A program made the position numbers and the translations under genes. Below are positions 26,380-34,209 of a stretch of DNA of 34,295 nt, in pieces; the stretch's first letter is position 1, and each line of letters starts with the position of its first letter. The stretch is from the NCBI GenBank assembly GCA_947311475.1, contig CAMZLK010000082.1, forward strand, positions 1-34,295, read 5' to 3'. The notes below the pieces were generated by a model. That model ran no database searches. It had not been told where the DNA came from and saw only the letters and a program-made list of their open reading frames with translations. The stretch comes from an uncultured Desulfocapsa sp. (lineage in GTDB: Bacteria; Desulfobacterota; Desulfobulbia; Desulfobulbales; Desulfocapsaceae).

Positions 26380-27249
26380 CTAACGCAGAATAATCCTTAC
26401 CGTTTCAGAGGGAACAATCTTCACACCGGCATCAAAAAAAACCTGCCTGTCCTTTCCCGGTGCAACAAACCTGGCATAGATTGAATCCTCTGTGTCTTCC
26501 GGCTGTACGATATATTTCCATAACAGGGTTCCGTTTTTCCATTCTGTCTTCATGTCATACCTCTCCTCAAGTGCCACAGGATCGGAATCTGAGATAAGCT
26601 GCATCCTGATCCCTTCCGTGATATCGCTAATGACAAGATGAGGGTTATGTTCCATAATAAATGGATAGTACTTTCCCTCCCCATAAAATCGGCGGGCAAT
26701 CCCCCAGAGCGTATCTGTTTTTCGGGTGTAATAAAAAAAAGTATTCTCATCTTTTTCCTTTGATACAACCACAGTAAGGCGATTCTCCAACTCCCCTTTC
26801 AGACTTACAAGCGCAGTGTTGATACGTTTTATTTCAGCACCATGGCTTTTTACTACCTCTTCCATCCTGGAAAAGGAATCCTCGTAATTCACTTGCAGCT
26901 TATGAATATGCAGGCGGACAGTGTTTACATCCTGCTCCATGCCCTTGTCATGAATGGCAGCGACCATGGCAGTGCCCATCCCGTCAAGGCGTCTGTCGAA
27001 ACGTCCCATGACAAACGACAAAGCAGCAAGAGCCAGGGCAGCACCAAAAACAGCAATATACACAAGCAATCCGGCACCGGAACTATTTGAAGGGATATTC
27101 CCCCTCTGTGCAGTCGATGCTATCCGTTCCGTACGAAGCAGGTCGAGCGCTTGAAAACAGGTCAAATCCGCATCACACTGGGGACAACTCTCACAGTCAG
27201 GCGTCAACCCGTGACGCTCACACACAGGACAATCAATTCCTTCCGTCAT
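26380..27249 (-). CDS. Zinc-ribbon, single membrane segment and LysM-like domain protein
   Basis: The 289-residue product has cysteines at 7, 10, 19, 22 and 25 (CPVC, CESCPQC), a zinc-ribbon-like knuckle. A membrane helix at about 60-82 (LLVYIAVFGAALALAALSFV) comes next, then a coiled-coil stretch at 105-160. A LysM-like module lies at about 172-220 (YYTRKTDTLWGIARRFYGEG, then EHNPHLVISDITEGIRMQL). The topology would put the zinc ribbon in the cytosol and the LysM module outside the membrane, where LysM usually binds peptidoglycan. The start codon follows the stop of the Hsp70 gene directly (TAAATG), so the two are translationally coupled. It may tether the chaperone cluster to the cell wall or membrane. 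Confidence 0.75.
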   Translation of the reverse strand: MTEGIDCPVCERHGLTPDCESCPQCDADLTCFQALDLLRTERIASTAQRGNIPSNSSGAGLLVYIAVFGAALALAALSFVMGRFDRRLDGMGTAMVAAIHDKGMEQDVNTVRLHIHKLQVNYEDSFSRMEEVVKSHGAEIKRINTALVSLKGELENRLTVVVSKEKDENTFFYYTRKTDTLWGIARRFYGEGKYYPFIMEHNPHLVISDITEGIRMQLISDSDPVALEERYDMKTEWKNGTLLWKYIVQPEDTEDSIYARFVAPGKDRQVFFDAGVKIVPSETVRIILR

Positions 27250-29562
27250 TTATTTACGAAGATCCTTATGAATTTCCATTCCGGCATGGTCTCGCGACAT
27301 CAACACTTCACGCACTTCCGGCATCGTTTTTTGCAACAATTCGTTCACCGCAGCAGGATCTGCGTTCTTTTCCATTAAATAAATGAGTTTGTCAATGGCT
27401 CTGGTAAATCGCATAGATTTTGCCTTGTCAGTGTTATAACAAACCTCAGCGGCATTTTCTATACTCATCAACAGGTTAACCCCACTCAGATCAGGTTCGT
27501 CGAGAACATCCTCCAACTTTTTCTGTGCCTTTATGGTCTGTCCATAAGAGCCATCGTCATCCACACTTCGCAGCTTTTCAATTCTGTCACCGATGCGTTT
27601 TTTCAGAGCAGGAGAAATCAACATGCCGTAGTTATCCAGCATGGCTTCGGCATAATATATTTTCGTAGCGGGTGCCTCTCCGCCCTCTGCAATCGTAACG
27701 GCCTTAGATATTTTAGCCTCTGCCTGTTTATACACATGTTCATCAACTTTTCCCGTTGCCGCAGCCACCACGCCATGAATAGTGCGAATAATAGATCGCG
27801 TGCGACGCAAAAAATCGATAACAACAAATTCGCCATACCCCTTTGTGTTGACATCGTTAATGGTCTGTTCAAGGGAAAGAAAAAGTTTTTCATCCGCTTT
27901 ACCACGGGAAAGAGTGCCGGAGATCCTAATATCAGGATGTTCAAGGATTGTTGCCTCCACAGAAACGAGGTTATTCTCATCTATACTGATCGTAATCTCA
28001 AGCTGTGGCGGTTCATCCTCCTCATACAGCCTTTCTTCATCATCAATGCCCAGCCAGAGATCACCTATTCTCTCTTCCTTATCGTTCACCACATTATGGA
28101 ACTTCATATGAACGAGTTCCTGGTTCACATCAACAAGCCGGAAGACCTCAGTACTGGAACATGGCAAAGGCGTATTTTTTTCCACCAGCAGAAACCGTTC
28201 GTCATTTTCAAGCGTTATGTAGTAATCATGGGCTGCAGCATGCACGATACCGACAAGCCCCTGATCCACCATGTGAGCATCCATAGCAAAACTGCAATGG
28301 GGACAAACATCTTTTTCCCGGGCAACTTCCCCGCCGCATCCCGGACATTCCAGCAGATCGCCAAGTCGATGACTGAGAATAGCAGCACCCTCTGCTATTG
28401 CCAGCATGGGCCTGTCGTGAAGCAGCACTTTTTCCTCACCAAATTCATCCTGCAATGCTTTGATGACAGCGGGTATGCGGGAACTTCCACCCACCAGAAG
28501 AATATTATCGATAAGATCTTCAGTAAAATGTACTCCGCTTATGATATCACGCACCAACCTTATCATTGAGGCCAGCATGGGAGCCAGCATGGTATTAAAC
28601 TGTTCTCTGCTGAGTTTCACCTCAATATCAAAAGCATCCCCGTCCTCATCAAGGAGAAGACCAAAAATTTCAATAAATGTTTCTTCCCTGTCGCTGAGGG
28701 CAATCTTACTTTTCTCCACGCTTGATTTCAGCTCAGCAAGGAAGCGATTTTTCCGGGATAGCTCCTGGTTCTCTATCAGGGAGTAGATATCATCAATTTC
28801 CTCTTCCTTTGCTGTTTCAGTAAGCACATGGTCGATAATCAGGCGGTCAATGTCTTCCCCCCCCAGCCACATATCACCACCTTTTCCCATTTCGATAATC
28901 TGTCCTCCGCTGATGGTGAGAATGGAGAGATCCAAAGTTCCGCCGCCAAAATCAAACACCAGAACCGTACGTCCCTCGTCTCCGGAAACACTATCCACTC
29001 CGAAGGATATGGCCGCAGCTGTGGGTTCCGGCAGCAGGCGACTCACCTGAAGGCCGGCTAAAGCTGCCGCTGTTCGGGTTCGGTGTTTCTGTTTGTCATT
29101 AAAGTAAGCGGGTACCGTTATGACAGCCGTATCCACCTCATCACCAAGAGCTTCTTCGGCATCATGTTTGATTTTTTCAAGAATTTTGGATGAAATTTCA
29201 TCGGGGGTGAATTCTTTACCGGCGGCATGAATGGCAAGGCTGTTTTCTGATCCCTTTGAATGGGATGTAATTTTGTAGCGCAAACCATGTCCGGTAATGA
29301 GCTCCTGCACTTCACTGTCATTAAAATTTCTGCCCATTAGACGTTTAACAGCGGTGATCGTGTTATCCGGCTCCTGCTGAAGCCACTCCAATGCATCACG
29401 ACCAACAATAAACTCTGGCGCCCGCATAACTCTCTTTCTGACGGTGACACATGAAGGGGTTATCTGCTCGCCCTCACTGTTTTTAATCACTTCAGTGTTT
29501 ACCTTTTTGATTGCTGCCACAGAATTCGTGGTTCCCAGGTCTATTCCGATTGTTTTTTTCAT
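27250..29562 (-). CDS. Long Hsp70 (DnaK-like) chaperone with zinc-ribbon insert
   Basis: The nucleotide-binding domain is complete: IGIDLGTTNSVAAIKK (phosphate 1), VITVPAYFNDKQKHRTRTAA, LLPEPTAAAISFGVD, VFDFGGGTLDLSIL (phosphate 2) and ILLVGGSSRIPAVIKAL (adenosine). Around residues 403-425, where DnaK has the linker to the substrate domain, there is a CPGC...CPHC zinc ribbon instead of the usual DVLPL-type linker. A degenerate substrate-like beta domain follows (NTPLPCSSTEVFRLVDVNQE; LEITISIDENNLVSVEATIL), then about 220 helical residues. At 770 residues it is about 130 longer than DnaK. The ATG has AAGGAA about twelve bases upstream. It heads a coupled run of the LysM-type, TPR, J-like and GrpE-like genes, so it is a specialised Hsp70 and not the housekeeping one. 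Confidence 0.9.
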   Translation of the reverse strand: MKKTIGIDLGTTNSVAAIKKVNTEVIKNSEGEQITPSCVTVRKRVMRAPEFIVGRDALEWLQQEPDNTITAVKRLMGRNFNDSEVQELITGHGLRYKITSHSKGSENSLAIHAAGKEFTPDEISSKILEKIKHDAEEALGDEVDTAVITVPAYFNDKQKHRTRTAAALAGLQVSRLLPEPTAAAISFGVDSVSGDEGRTVLVFDFGGGTLDLSILTISGGQIIEMGKGGDMWLGGEDIDRLIIDHVLTETAKEEEIDDIYSLIENQELSRKNRFLAELKSSVEKSKIALSDREETFIEIFGLLLDEDGDAFDIEVKLSREQFNTMLAPMLASMIRLVRDIISGVHFTEDLIDNILLVGGSSRIPAVIKALQDEFGEEKVLLHDRPMLAIAEGAAILSHRLGDLLECPGCGGEVAREKDVCPHCSFAMDAHMVDQGLVGIVHAAAHDYYITLENDERFLLVEKNTPLPCSSTEVFRLVDVNQELVHMKFHNVVNDKEERIGDLWLGIDDEERLYEEDEPPQLEITISIDENNLVSVEATILEHPDIRISGTLSRGKADEKLFLSLEQTINDVNTKGYGEFVVIDFLRRTRSIIRTIHGVVAAATGKVDEHVYKQAEAKISKAVTIAEGGEAPATKIYYAEAMLDNYGMLISPALKKRIGDRIEKLRSVDDDGSYGQTIKAQKKLEDVLDEPDLSGVNLLMSIENAAEVCYNTDKAKSMRFTRAIDKLIYLMEKNADPAAVNELLQKTMPEVREVLMSRDHAGMEIHKDLRK

Positions 29563-29637
29563 AATGTGTTTATATTCCTTTATGTTAACGTGTTATCCGA
29601 ATATGTGATTAAGGAAGGTGGCAAAAAACAAGACCTT

Positions 29638-29868
29638 TCAGGCTTCCAACCACATAATTCTGTGAATAGTCTCCAAATGACGATTCAATGACTTACGTCC
29701 GAAATTTTTTATCCGTAACAAATCCCGGTCATTGCACTGTACCAGCTGCCATACATATTCTATCTCTTTGTTGACGAGCCCGTTATGGCTGCGCACGGAT
29801 AAGTCAAGTTTATACAGACTCAGACTCATATTACGCAACACTTCTTTACTAAGGATTGTTTTTCTCAT
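29638..29868 (-). CDS. Free-standing RNA polymerase alpha-CTD-like protein
   Basis: The 76-residue protein matches the C-terminal domain of RpoA. LDLSVRSHNGLVNKEIEYVW is the first helix pair (RpoA: LSVRSxNCLK), LVQCNDRDLLRIKNFGRKSL is the helix-hairpin-helix part with the KNFGxKSL signature, and NRHLETIHRIMWLEA closes the fold. The N-terminal assembly domain of RpoA is absent. In RpoA this domain binds UP-element DNA and activators; alone it could bind DNA or compete for activators. It is coupled to the upstream helicase-like gene by TAAATG. It is clearly not the cell's rpoA, which would be about 330-350 residues. Confidence 0.8.
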   Translation of the reverse strand: MRKTILSKEVLRNMSLSLYKLDLSVRSHNGLVNKEIEYVWQLVQCNDRDLLRIKNFGRKSLNRHLETIHRIMWLEA

Positions 29869-31041
29869 TTATTTAAAACCAAGAATATATCCGTGAGCCT
29901 TAAGAGCTTTAATGAATTGTAACTCCTTCCCTGGCGCTGCAACCAAATACTTGTCGTCCGCCGGCATACAAAGACTGCTCATTTTTTTATTTGCAAGAGC
30001 TTTCTTCCTGGCATCAGGACTGCATTTAATCAGCGTTGTCTGCCCTGCATTTAAAAAGGCGGTGGATCGGTATTCAACATCTTTGAAAAGTTGAACAAGT
30101 TCCTCACTGAAATCCTCCGTTGCCGAATCCTTCAGTGTCTTCTGTATCACGGCCAGACTTTCACCACCGTTAATCGCATTCAACAATGTAGCACGAGAGA
30201 AACGGTATCTGTCAACCTCTGTACGTTCAGCTATTTTTTCCAGATATAGTTCCTGCCCTGGAGGGAGTGCGGCATTATTCAAAACTATCAACTCAGTGGC
30301 ATCAAAACTGAACAGATCTCCTTCAGTATCCTGTGGTGTGTAATGTTCATCATGCCCCATAACAAAGGCACCAAGATCGTTGACCCTGATATATTGCAAC
30401 CCATCACAGTGGCTGAGGAATTGTAAATCCCAGGTTCCCCAGCAGGATGAATAATCTTCGGATCTTGCACCGTAAGGTTCCCCATAGGCAACATCGACAA
30501 TCCCGAGGGTGGCACAATACTCAAAAAGGTAAACTAAAATATAACGAAGCTGTAAAAGAGGCCAGGTATATTCATTGTCGATATGTCCGTAATGCTGGTC
30601 TGAAAAATAGAGTTTCCAGTCATAATTCACCATTTCAAAAGAATAGGTGCTTTTACTCTGTATGACTCGGGCAAACTCGTCAATACTGATCCATTCGCCA
30701 GGTTTAAGATCCTTCAACAGATTGTTGATCATAGGCCTGCGTTTCACAGGGGTGGTCATAGTGCGTCCCCGACTTGAGCGCTGCCCTTTAATGGCCGTCA
30801 CTCTTGAAAACTCATCTATAATTTTAGTCTTTTCCCATTTTTCCCAGATTGTTTTGATTCCACCGGCCAGATCTTTTTGTGCTGCTTTGCGACCCGCCGG
30901 GGTAAGTTTCAAAAAGGAACCATCAGTTTTAGTCAAACGTCCCCCCTGCAGCAACAAGGGCCAGGCGTAAGCCTGTATGTATCCGATATCAGGATCGCCT
31001 TCGTCAGCATACCAGTCAGACTCATAGAGTAATTCATCCAT
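29869..31041 (-). CDS. XPB/Ssl2-like helicase-associated protein, C-terminal part (frame-split)
   Basis: The frame matches the helicase-associated (Helicase_C_3, XPB/Ssl2-like) family, whose members lack the ATPase motors. QAYAWPLLLQGGRLTKTDGS and LKLTPAGRKAAQ are the winged-helix part. YLEKIAERTEVDRYRFSRAT followed by LLNAINGGESLAVIQKTLKD is the characteristic C-terminal module. The ATG at 31041 has no convincing ribosome binding site, and the frame stays open and family-like for 17 codons upstream of it (IRVSAKTGKGTAATVRK). It therefore continues the gene at 31083-31592 after a -1 shift. It may be made only as a fusion, or the gene may be broken. Its role is probably nucleic-acid related, with the neighbouring SNF2 helicase. 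Confidence 0.65.
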   Translation of the reverse strand: MDELLYESDWYADEGDPDIGYIQAYAWPLLLQGGRLTKTDGSFLKLTPAGRKAAQKDLAGGIKTIWEKWEKTKIIDEFSRVTAIKGQRSSRGRTMTTPVKRRPMINNLLKDLKPGEWISIDEFARVIQSKSTYSFEMVNYDWKLYFSDQHYGHIDNEYTWPLLQLRYILVYLFEYCATLGIVDVAYGEPYGARSEDYSSCWGTWDLQFLSHCDGLQYIRVNDLGAFVMGHDEHYTPQDTEGDLFSFDATELIVLNNAALPPGQELYLEKIAERTEVDRYRFSRATLLNAINGGESLAVIQKTLKDSATEDFSEELVQLFKDVEYRSTAFLNAGQTTLIKCSPDARKKALANKKMSSLCMPADDKYLVAAPGKELQFIKALKAHGYILGFK

Positions 31042-31082
31042 TTTTCTGACTGTGGCAGCTGTACCTTTTCCCGTCTTGGCAC

Positions 31083-31592
31083 TTACCCGTATTTTTTTAT
31101 CTCGGCAAGGTTTAGAAATGTGGCAAGATTGGAAAGAGCTGCCCTGGCAGTTTTTCGTATATTTAGTTCCTGATCCGCCAGCTCATCGTTTGTGGCGTAA
31201 ATGATTGTGTCTTCAGGAGGTGGTGGAGCGATGGTTTTCAGCTTTTCCAAAAGGTCACACGGCATGGTATTGCCAATCACAAAGATATCCAGTAAGATCT
31301 TCTGATAGCGATCTTTCCTTTGTAACCAGGGGGAAGACTTGTATTTATTAATAAACATCCTCCCTTCAAAAGTACCGCCCCAGGTATGAACAGTTTCAGA
31401 CACTGCATATTGAGCGAGTTTGGGGAGTTGTTCATAAATACCCCGCAAATCATTCAGCATGGTGTTCACTATCAGTTTAATGCGCTCATCCTTTCGCGAT
31501 GGTACTTTTGAACAGAGCAGGGCCGCCAGTTTTTGTAAATCTGCCGTCAGATATGCACTATCCAGTGCTTGATGTAATGTTTGATAAAACAT
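31083..31592 (-). CDS. XPB/Ssl2-like helicase-associated protein, N-terminal part
   Basis: The 169-residue product begins MFYQTLHQALDSAYLT; AAAAAAGG stands about eight bases before this ATG, which is why I prefer it to a TTG fifteen codons upstream. DLQKLAALLCSKVPSRKDER has the look of a SAP-like DNA-binding helix pair, and the remainder is helical, as in the N-terminal half of the helicase-associated family. It stops with TAA at 31085-31083, directly after an A7 run. Shifting to the -1 frame there restores continuous homology with the downstream frame (AEIKK, then IRVSAKTGKGTAAT). It is therefore the 5' part of one gene. It is divergent from the SNF2 gene. Confidence 0.65.
   Translation of the reverse strand: MFYQTLHQALDSAYLTADLQKLAALLCSKVPSRKDERIKLIVNTMLNDLRGIYEQLPKLAQYAVSETVHTWGGTFEGRMFINKYKSSPWLQRKDRYQKILLDIFVIGNTMPCDLLEKLKTIAPPPPEDTIIYATNDELADQELNIRKTARAALSNLATFLNLAEIKKYG
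31092..31098 (-). other. A-AAA-AAA heptamer at the frame break (candidate -1 frameshift site)
   Basis: On the minus strand the codons run GAG ATA AAA AAA TAC GGG TAA. The A-AAA-AAA heptamer is in the X-XXY-YYZ phase used for -1 slippage. A -1 slip yields ATA CGG GTA AGT GCC and joins the downstream frame without any gap. No strong upstream Shine-Dalgarno and only a weak possible downstream stem (GUGCC with GGUAC) are seen. Confidence 0.5.
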
Positions 31593-31747
31593 GTGGTGTA
31601 AACCTTTTTTTAAATTTGGTAGTTTTTTTGATTTCAACCCGAATATTTACTATTCCAAATACCCTTCATCCTGCATAATGAATAATAAACAGCCCCTTAA
31701 AAAACGTTTAAAAGAGTATCACACCCTTCCCCCCACTGCAGAAAACA

Positions 31748-33961
31748 ATGGTGCAACTGCTGGCCGTCAATGTTGATTACATGCGAATCGCTGTAATGAT
31801 TAACTGCCTCACAGATCCGGAACTCAGGCCGGACGATGATCTGGTGCTCACTCCTGCAGTTCTGCAATCTATACAAAAAGAACTTATTAGTAAAGGCTTG
31901 CTGATACAATCAGCAAAAGGAATGATGTGCCCGGAATCCATCCGCAAACAGGCACTGTGGGATGCCCTGGCAACGAGCACATTTACGCAAATTGCCGAAA
32001 CAATCCAAAAAAAGACAACGCTGCCGGATACAGGAAAAAAAGCAAACCCTTTTAAAAATTACCAGGAACTTATCCGCTCCTTTCAGATAGCTCTGTTTAC
32101 TCACAAAACATCCGACGAACTCCTGACAATCGAAAAGTATTACGCTTATAAATTCTTCCACAATGACTACCTGTCAAACAATCCCCATCACAGCATACTC
32201 AACAATCCTTTCTCCAGCGAAGTTATGGAATTCATTCATCCTCAAATACGAATGGAGGTCTCCTTTTCTCTACTGGAAATATGCGGAAAATTATTGGAAC
32301 AATCAGAAGAAATCCTGAATTATATCCTCAGTAATTACCACGCAGAATTCATTGGAAAACGTTTGGCAATAAACCTTATTAACCACCACCTGATCTGTGG
32401 TGACACCACCTTCGCCCTTTTACTTGCAGACAATCTGAAAAAAGGTCTTAAAGCGGAGCAACTCAGCCGTACAGGATGGTCAAAATGCATCTGCGGTGAT
32501 TACAGTGAAGCCATTACTTTGTTTGAGGAAGCAATCAAGTGCAAAAAAAAGAGTTCAAGAAAACGAAAATTGTTCCTGAAAAGCTATGGTGGTATTTTCT
32601 ACCTGCTGGCACTGCTCCAAACCAACGATGAGCCCTCTCTACGAAAAGGGCTGGGATATATTGACACAACAAAACAACATATATACCCAAATCTTCCCAT
32701 CACAAGAGTTATGAGACCAGTTTTTGAATCACAACTGGGCCTTCCGGTTACTCCACAGTCTGTTAATGCTATGCAATATTACAGAAATGCCCCCCTTTTC
32801 ATTTTCTTGATTTGCCTTGTCCAGACCTGGACTGATTCCTCTCTGGTTGAAGAATATATCCCTGAACTCACCCAAAACAGGAACAAAGCGCAAAAGAACG
32901 GTTACACCTGGCTTGCTGCAGAATTATCCGCATTGCTGGCAATGCTCGGTGAGGACAAGGCGCGAAATCAGACTCTGGCCGGGAAACTGCACAAATCCTG
33001 CGGAACGGTCAGCCTTGTTAAAATAGTCAAGGTGCAAGCACAATGGGAAAAAACGCTCAATGGTTTGTTGGCCATAGGCAAAACCGGAAAGAAGGTAAAA
33101 CCGGTTAATTCAGATACACAACGGCTGGTCTGGTTGTTCAGTCATAGTGAAAAGTATAATCACTGCTACATTACTCCACGACTCCAGAAGCTCAACAAAA
33201 AGGGGACATGGACTAAGGGCAGATCCGTTGCGATGAAAAATCTCTACCAGAACCACCACACCATGGAGGGACTCACCAATCAGGACCGGCAAATATGTCA
33301 GGCCATTAAAGAGGAATATTATCGCTCCGAGTACAGCTATTATGGAAAAACAGAATATGTCATCGAATACGACAGAGCCTTGCCGGCGCTGGTCGGTCAT
33401 CCGCTTCTTTTTCTGGAAAGCTCCCCCGATGTCCATATAGAACTGGTTTTGGCCGAACCGGAAGTACGGCTGGTGAAGGAAAAAGGGAAACTGAAGCTCT
33501 CTGTTTTTCCTGCTCAGGCAACGGATGAGATACAGGTGGTGAAAGATACACCGACCCGTTTCAAGGTGGTTCGTTTCTCGGCACATCAGAGCAGAATTAT
33601 CGAGGTTCTGCAAAAAGAACTGATCATACCTAAATCAGGAGAGAAACTGGCACGGCAGGTTGTTGATTCTTTATCCTCACTGGTAACTGTTCACTCCGAC
33701 ATTACAACGAATGCAAAAACTAACGTTATCAAAGCAAACAGCACCCCCCACGCTCACATCATCCCCCACCAGGAAGGTATTTGTCTGGAATTCCTGGTGA
33801 AGCCCTGCGGTACAGATGGCTCAAGTTTCAGACCCGGAAAGGGCGGTAAGAATGTTCTTACGGAACGAAAAGGGGAAAGAATCCAGGCCGTTCGTAATTT
33901 TACTTTGGAAAAGAAACAACATGGCAAGGTTATCAACCAGGGTGATTTAACCCTAACCTAG
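31748..33961 (+). CDS. N-terminal half of a SNF2-family helicase, cut before the ATPase core
   Basis: The 737-residue frame matches the long N-terminal region of bacterial SNF2-type helicases of about 1400 residues. GDYSEAITLFEEAIK is a TPR-like stretch near residue 255. TPRLQKLNKKGTWTKGRSVA is a diagnostic segment, followed by LTNQDRQICQAIK, ALPALVGHPLLFLESSPDVH, LVTVHSDI and GICLEFLVKPCGTDGSSFRP. In relatives the SNF2 motor (DEXH and helicase C) follows directly. Here the frame enters an inverted repeat at 33938 and stops at 33961, so no Walker motifs are present. The ATG at 31748 has no ribosome binding site; an upstream frame from 31678 (MNNKQPLKKRLKEYHTLPPT) would fuse to it if one A were missing near 31742. 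The gene is likely inactive as a motor in this genome. Confidence 0.75.
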   Translation: MVQLLAVNVDYMRIAVMINCLTDPELRPDDDLVLTPAVLQSIQKELISKGLLIQSAKGMMCPESIRKQALWDALATSTFTQIAETIQKKTTLPDTGKKANPFKNYQELIRSFQIALFTHKTSDELLTIEKYYAYKFFHNDYLSNNPHHSILNNPFSSEVMEFIHPQIRMEVSFSLLEICGKLLEQSEEILNYILSNYHAEFIGKRLAINLINHHLICGDTTFALLLADNLKKGLKAEQLSRTGWSKCICGDYSEAITLFEEAIKCKKKSSRKRKLFLKSYGGIFYLLALLQTNDEPSLRKGLGYIDTTKQHIYPNLPITRVMRPVFESQLGLPVTPQSVNAMQYYRNAPLFIFLICLVQTWTDSSLVEEYIPELTQNRNKAQKNGYTWLAAELSALLAMLGEDKARNQTLAGKLHKSCGTVSLVKIVKVQAQWEKTLNGLLAIGKTGKKVKPVNSDTQRLVWLFSHSEKYNHCYITPRLQKLNKKGTWTKGRSVAMKNLYQNHHTMEGLTNQDRQICQAIKEEYYRSEYSYYGKTEYVIEYDRALPALVGHPLLFLESSPDVHIELVLAEPEVRLVKEKGKLKLSVFPAQATDEIQVVKDTPTRFKVVRFSAHQSRIIEVLQKELIIPKSGEKLARQVVDSLSSLVTVHSDITTNAKTNVIKANSTPHAHIIPHQEGICLEFLVKPCGTDGSSFRPGKGGKNVLTERKGERIQAVRNFTLEKKQHGKVINQGDLTLT

Positions 33962-34209
33962 TTCTTATACAACTTTAAAAGGTTACATTTAAAATTGGAC
34001 ATATTGCTCAAAATAAGATACAGTTAATTGACTTGCAAATCTTCTTGAGAAATATCATGCCACTACCTGTTATTACTATTCGTTACGTCCGTACTGCAGA
34101 AGAAAAAGTTTTCCAGCAATTAACGGTATCTTATTTTGAGCAATATGTCCAATTTTAAATGTAACCTTTTAAAGTTGTATAAGAATTAGGTTAGTGTTAA
34201 ATCACCCTG
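33938..34209. repeat. Long inverted repeat that truncates the SNF2 gene
   Basis: Arms at 33938-34030 and 34117-34209 are complementary at 90 of 93 positions, with 59 bp (33962-34020 and 34127-34185) perfectly so. They enclose an 86-bp spacer. The left arm contains the last eight codons and the stop of the SNF2 frame, so the element is probably an insertion. Its arms are AT-rich (TTCTTATACAACTTTAAAAG). Confidence 0.8.

Noticed and set aside
27736-28569. A 277-codon plus-strand frame
   Set aside because: It lies entirely antisense to the Hsp70 gene, whose protein is well conserved in the other strand; the plus-strand product resembles nothing.
34057-34158. A 33-codon plus-strand frame (MPLPVITIRYVRTAEE)
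   Set aside because: It lies within the inverted-repeat arms and spacer, so its composition is set by the repeat; there is no ribosome binding site.
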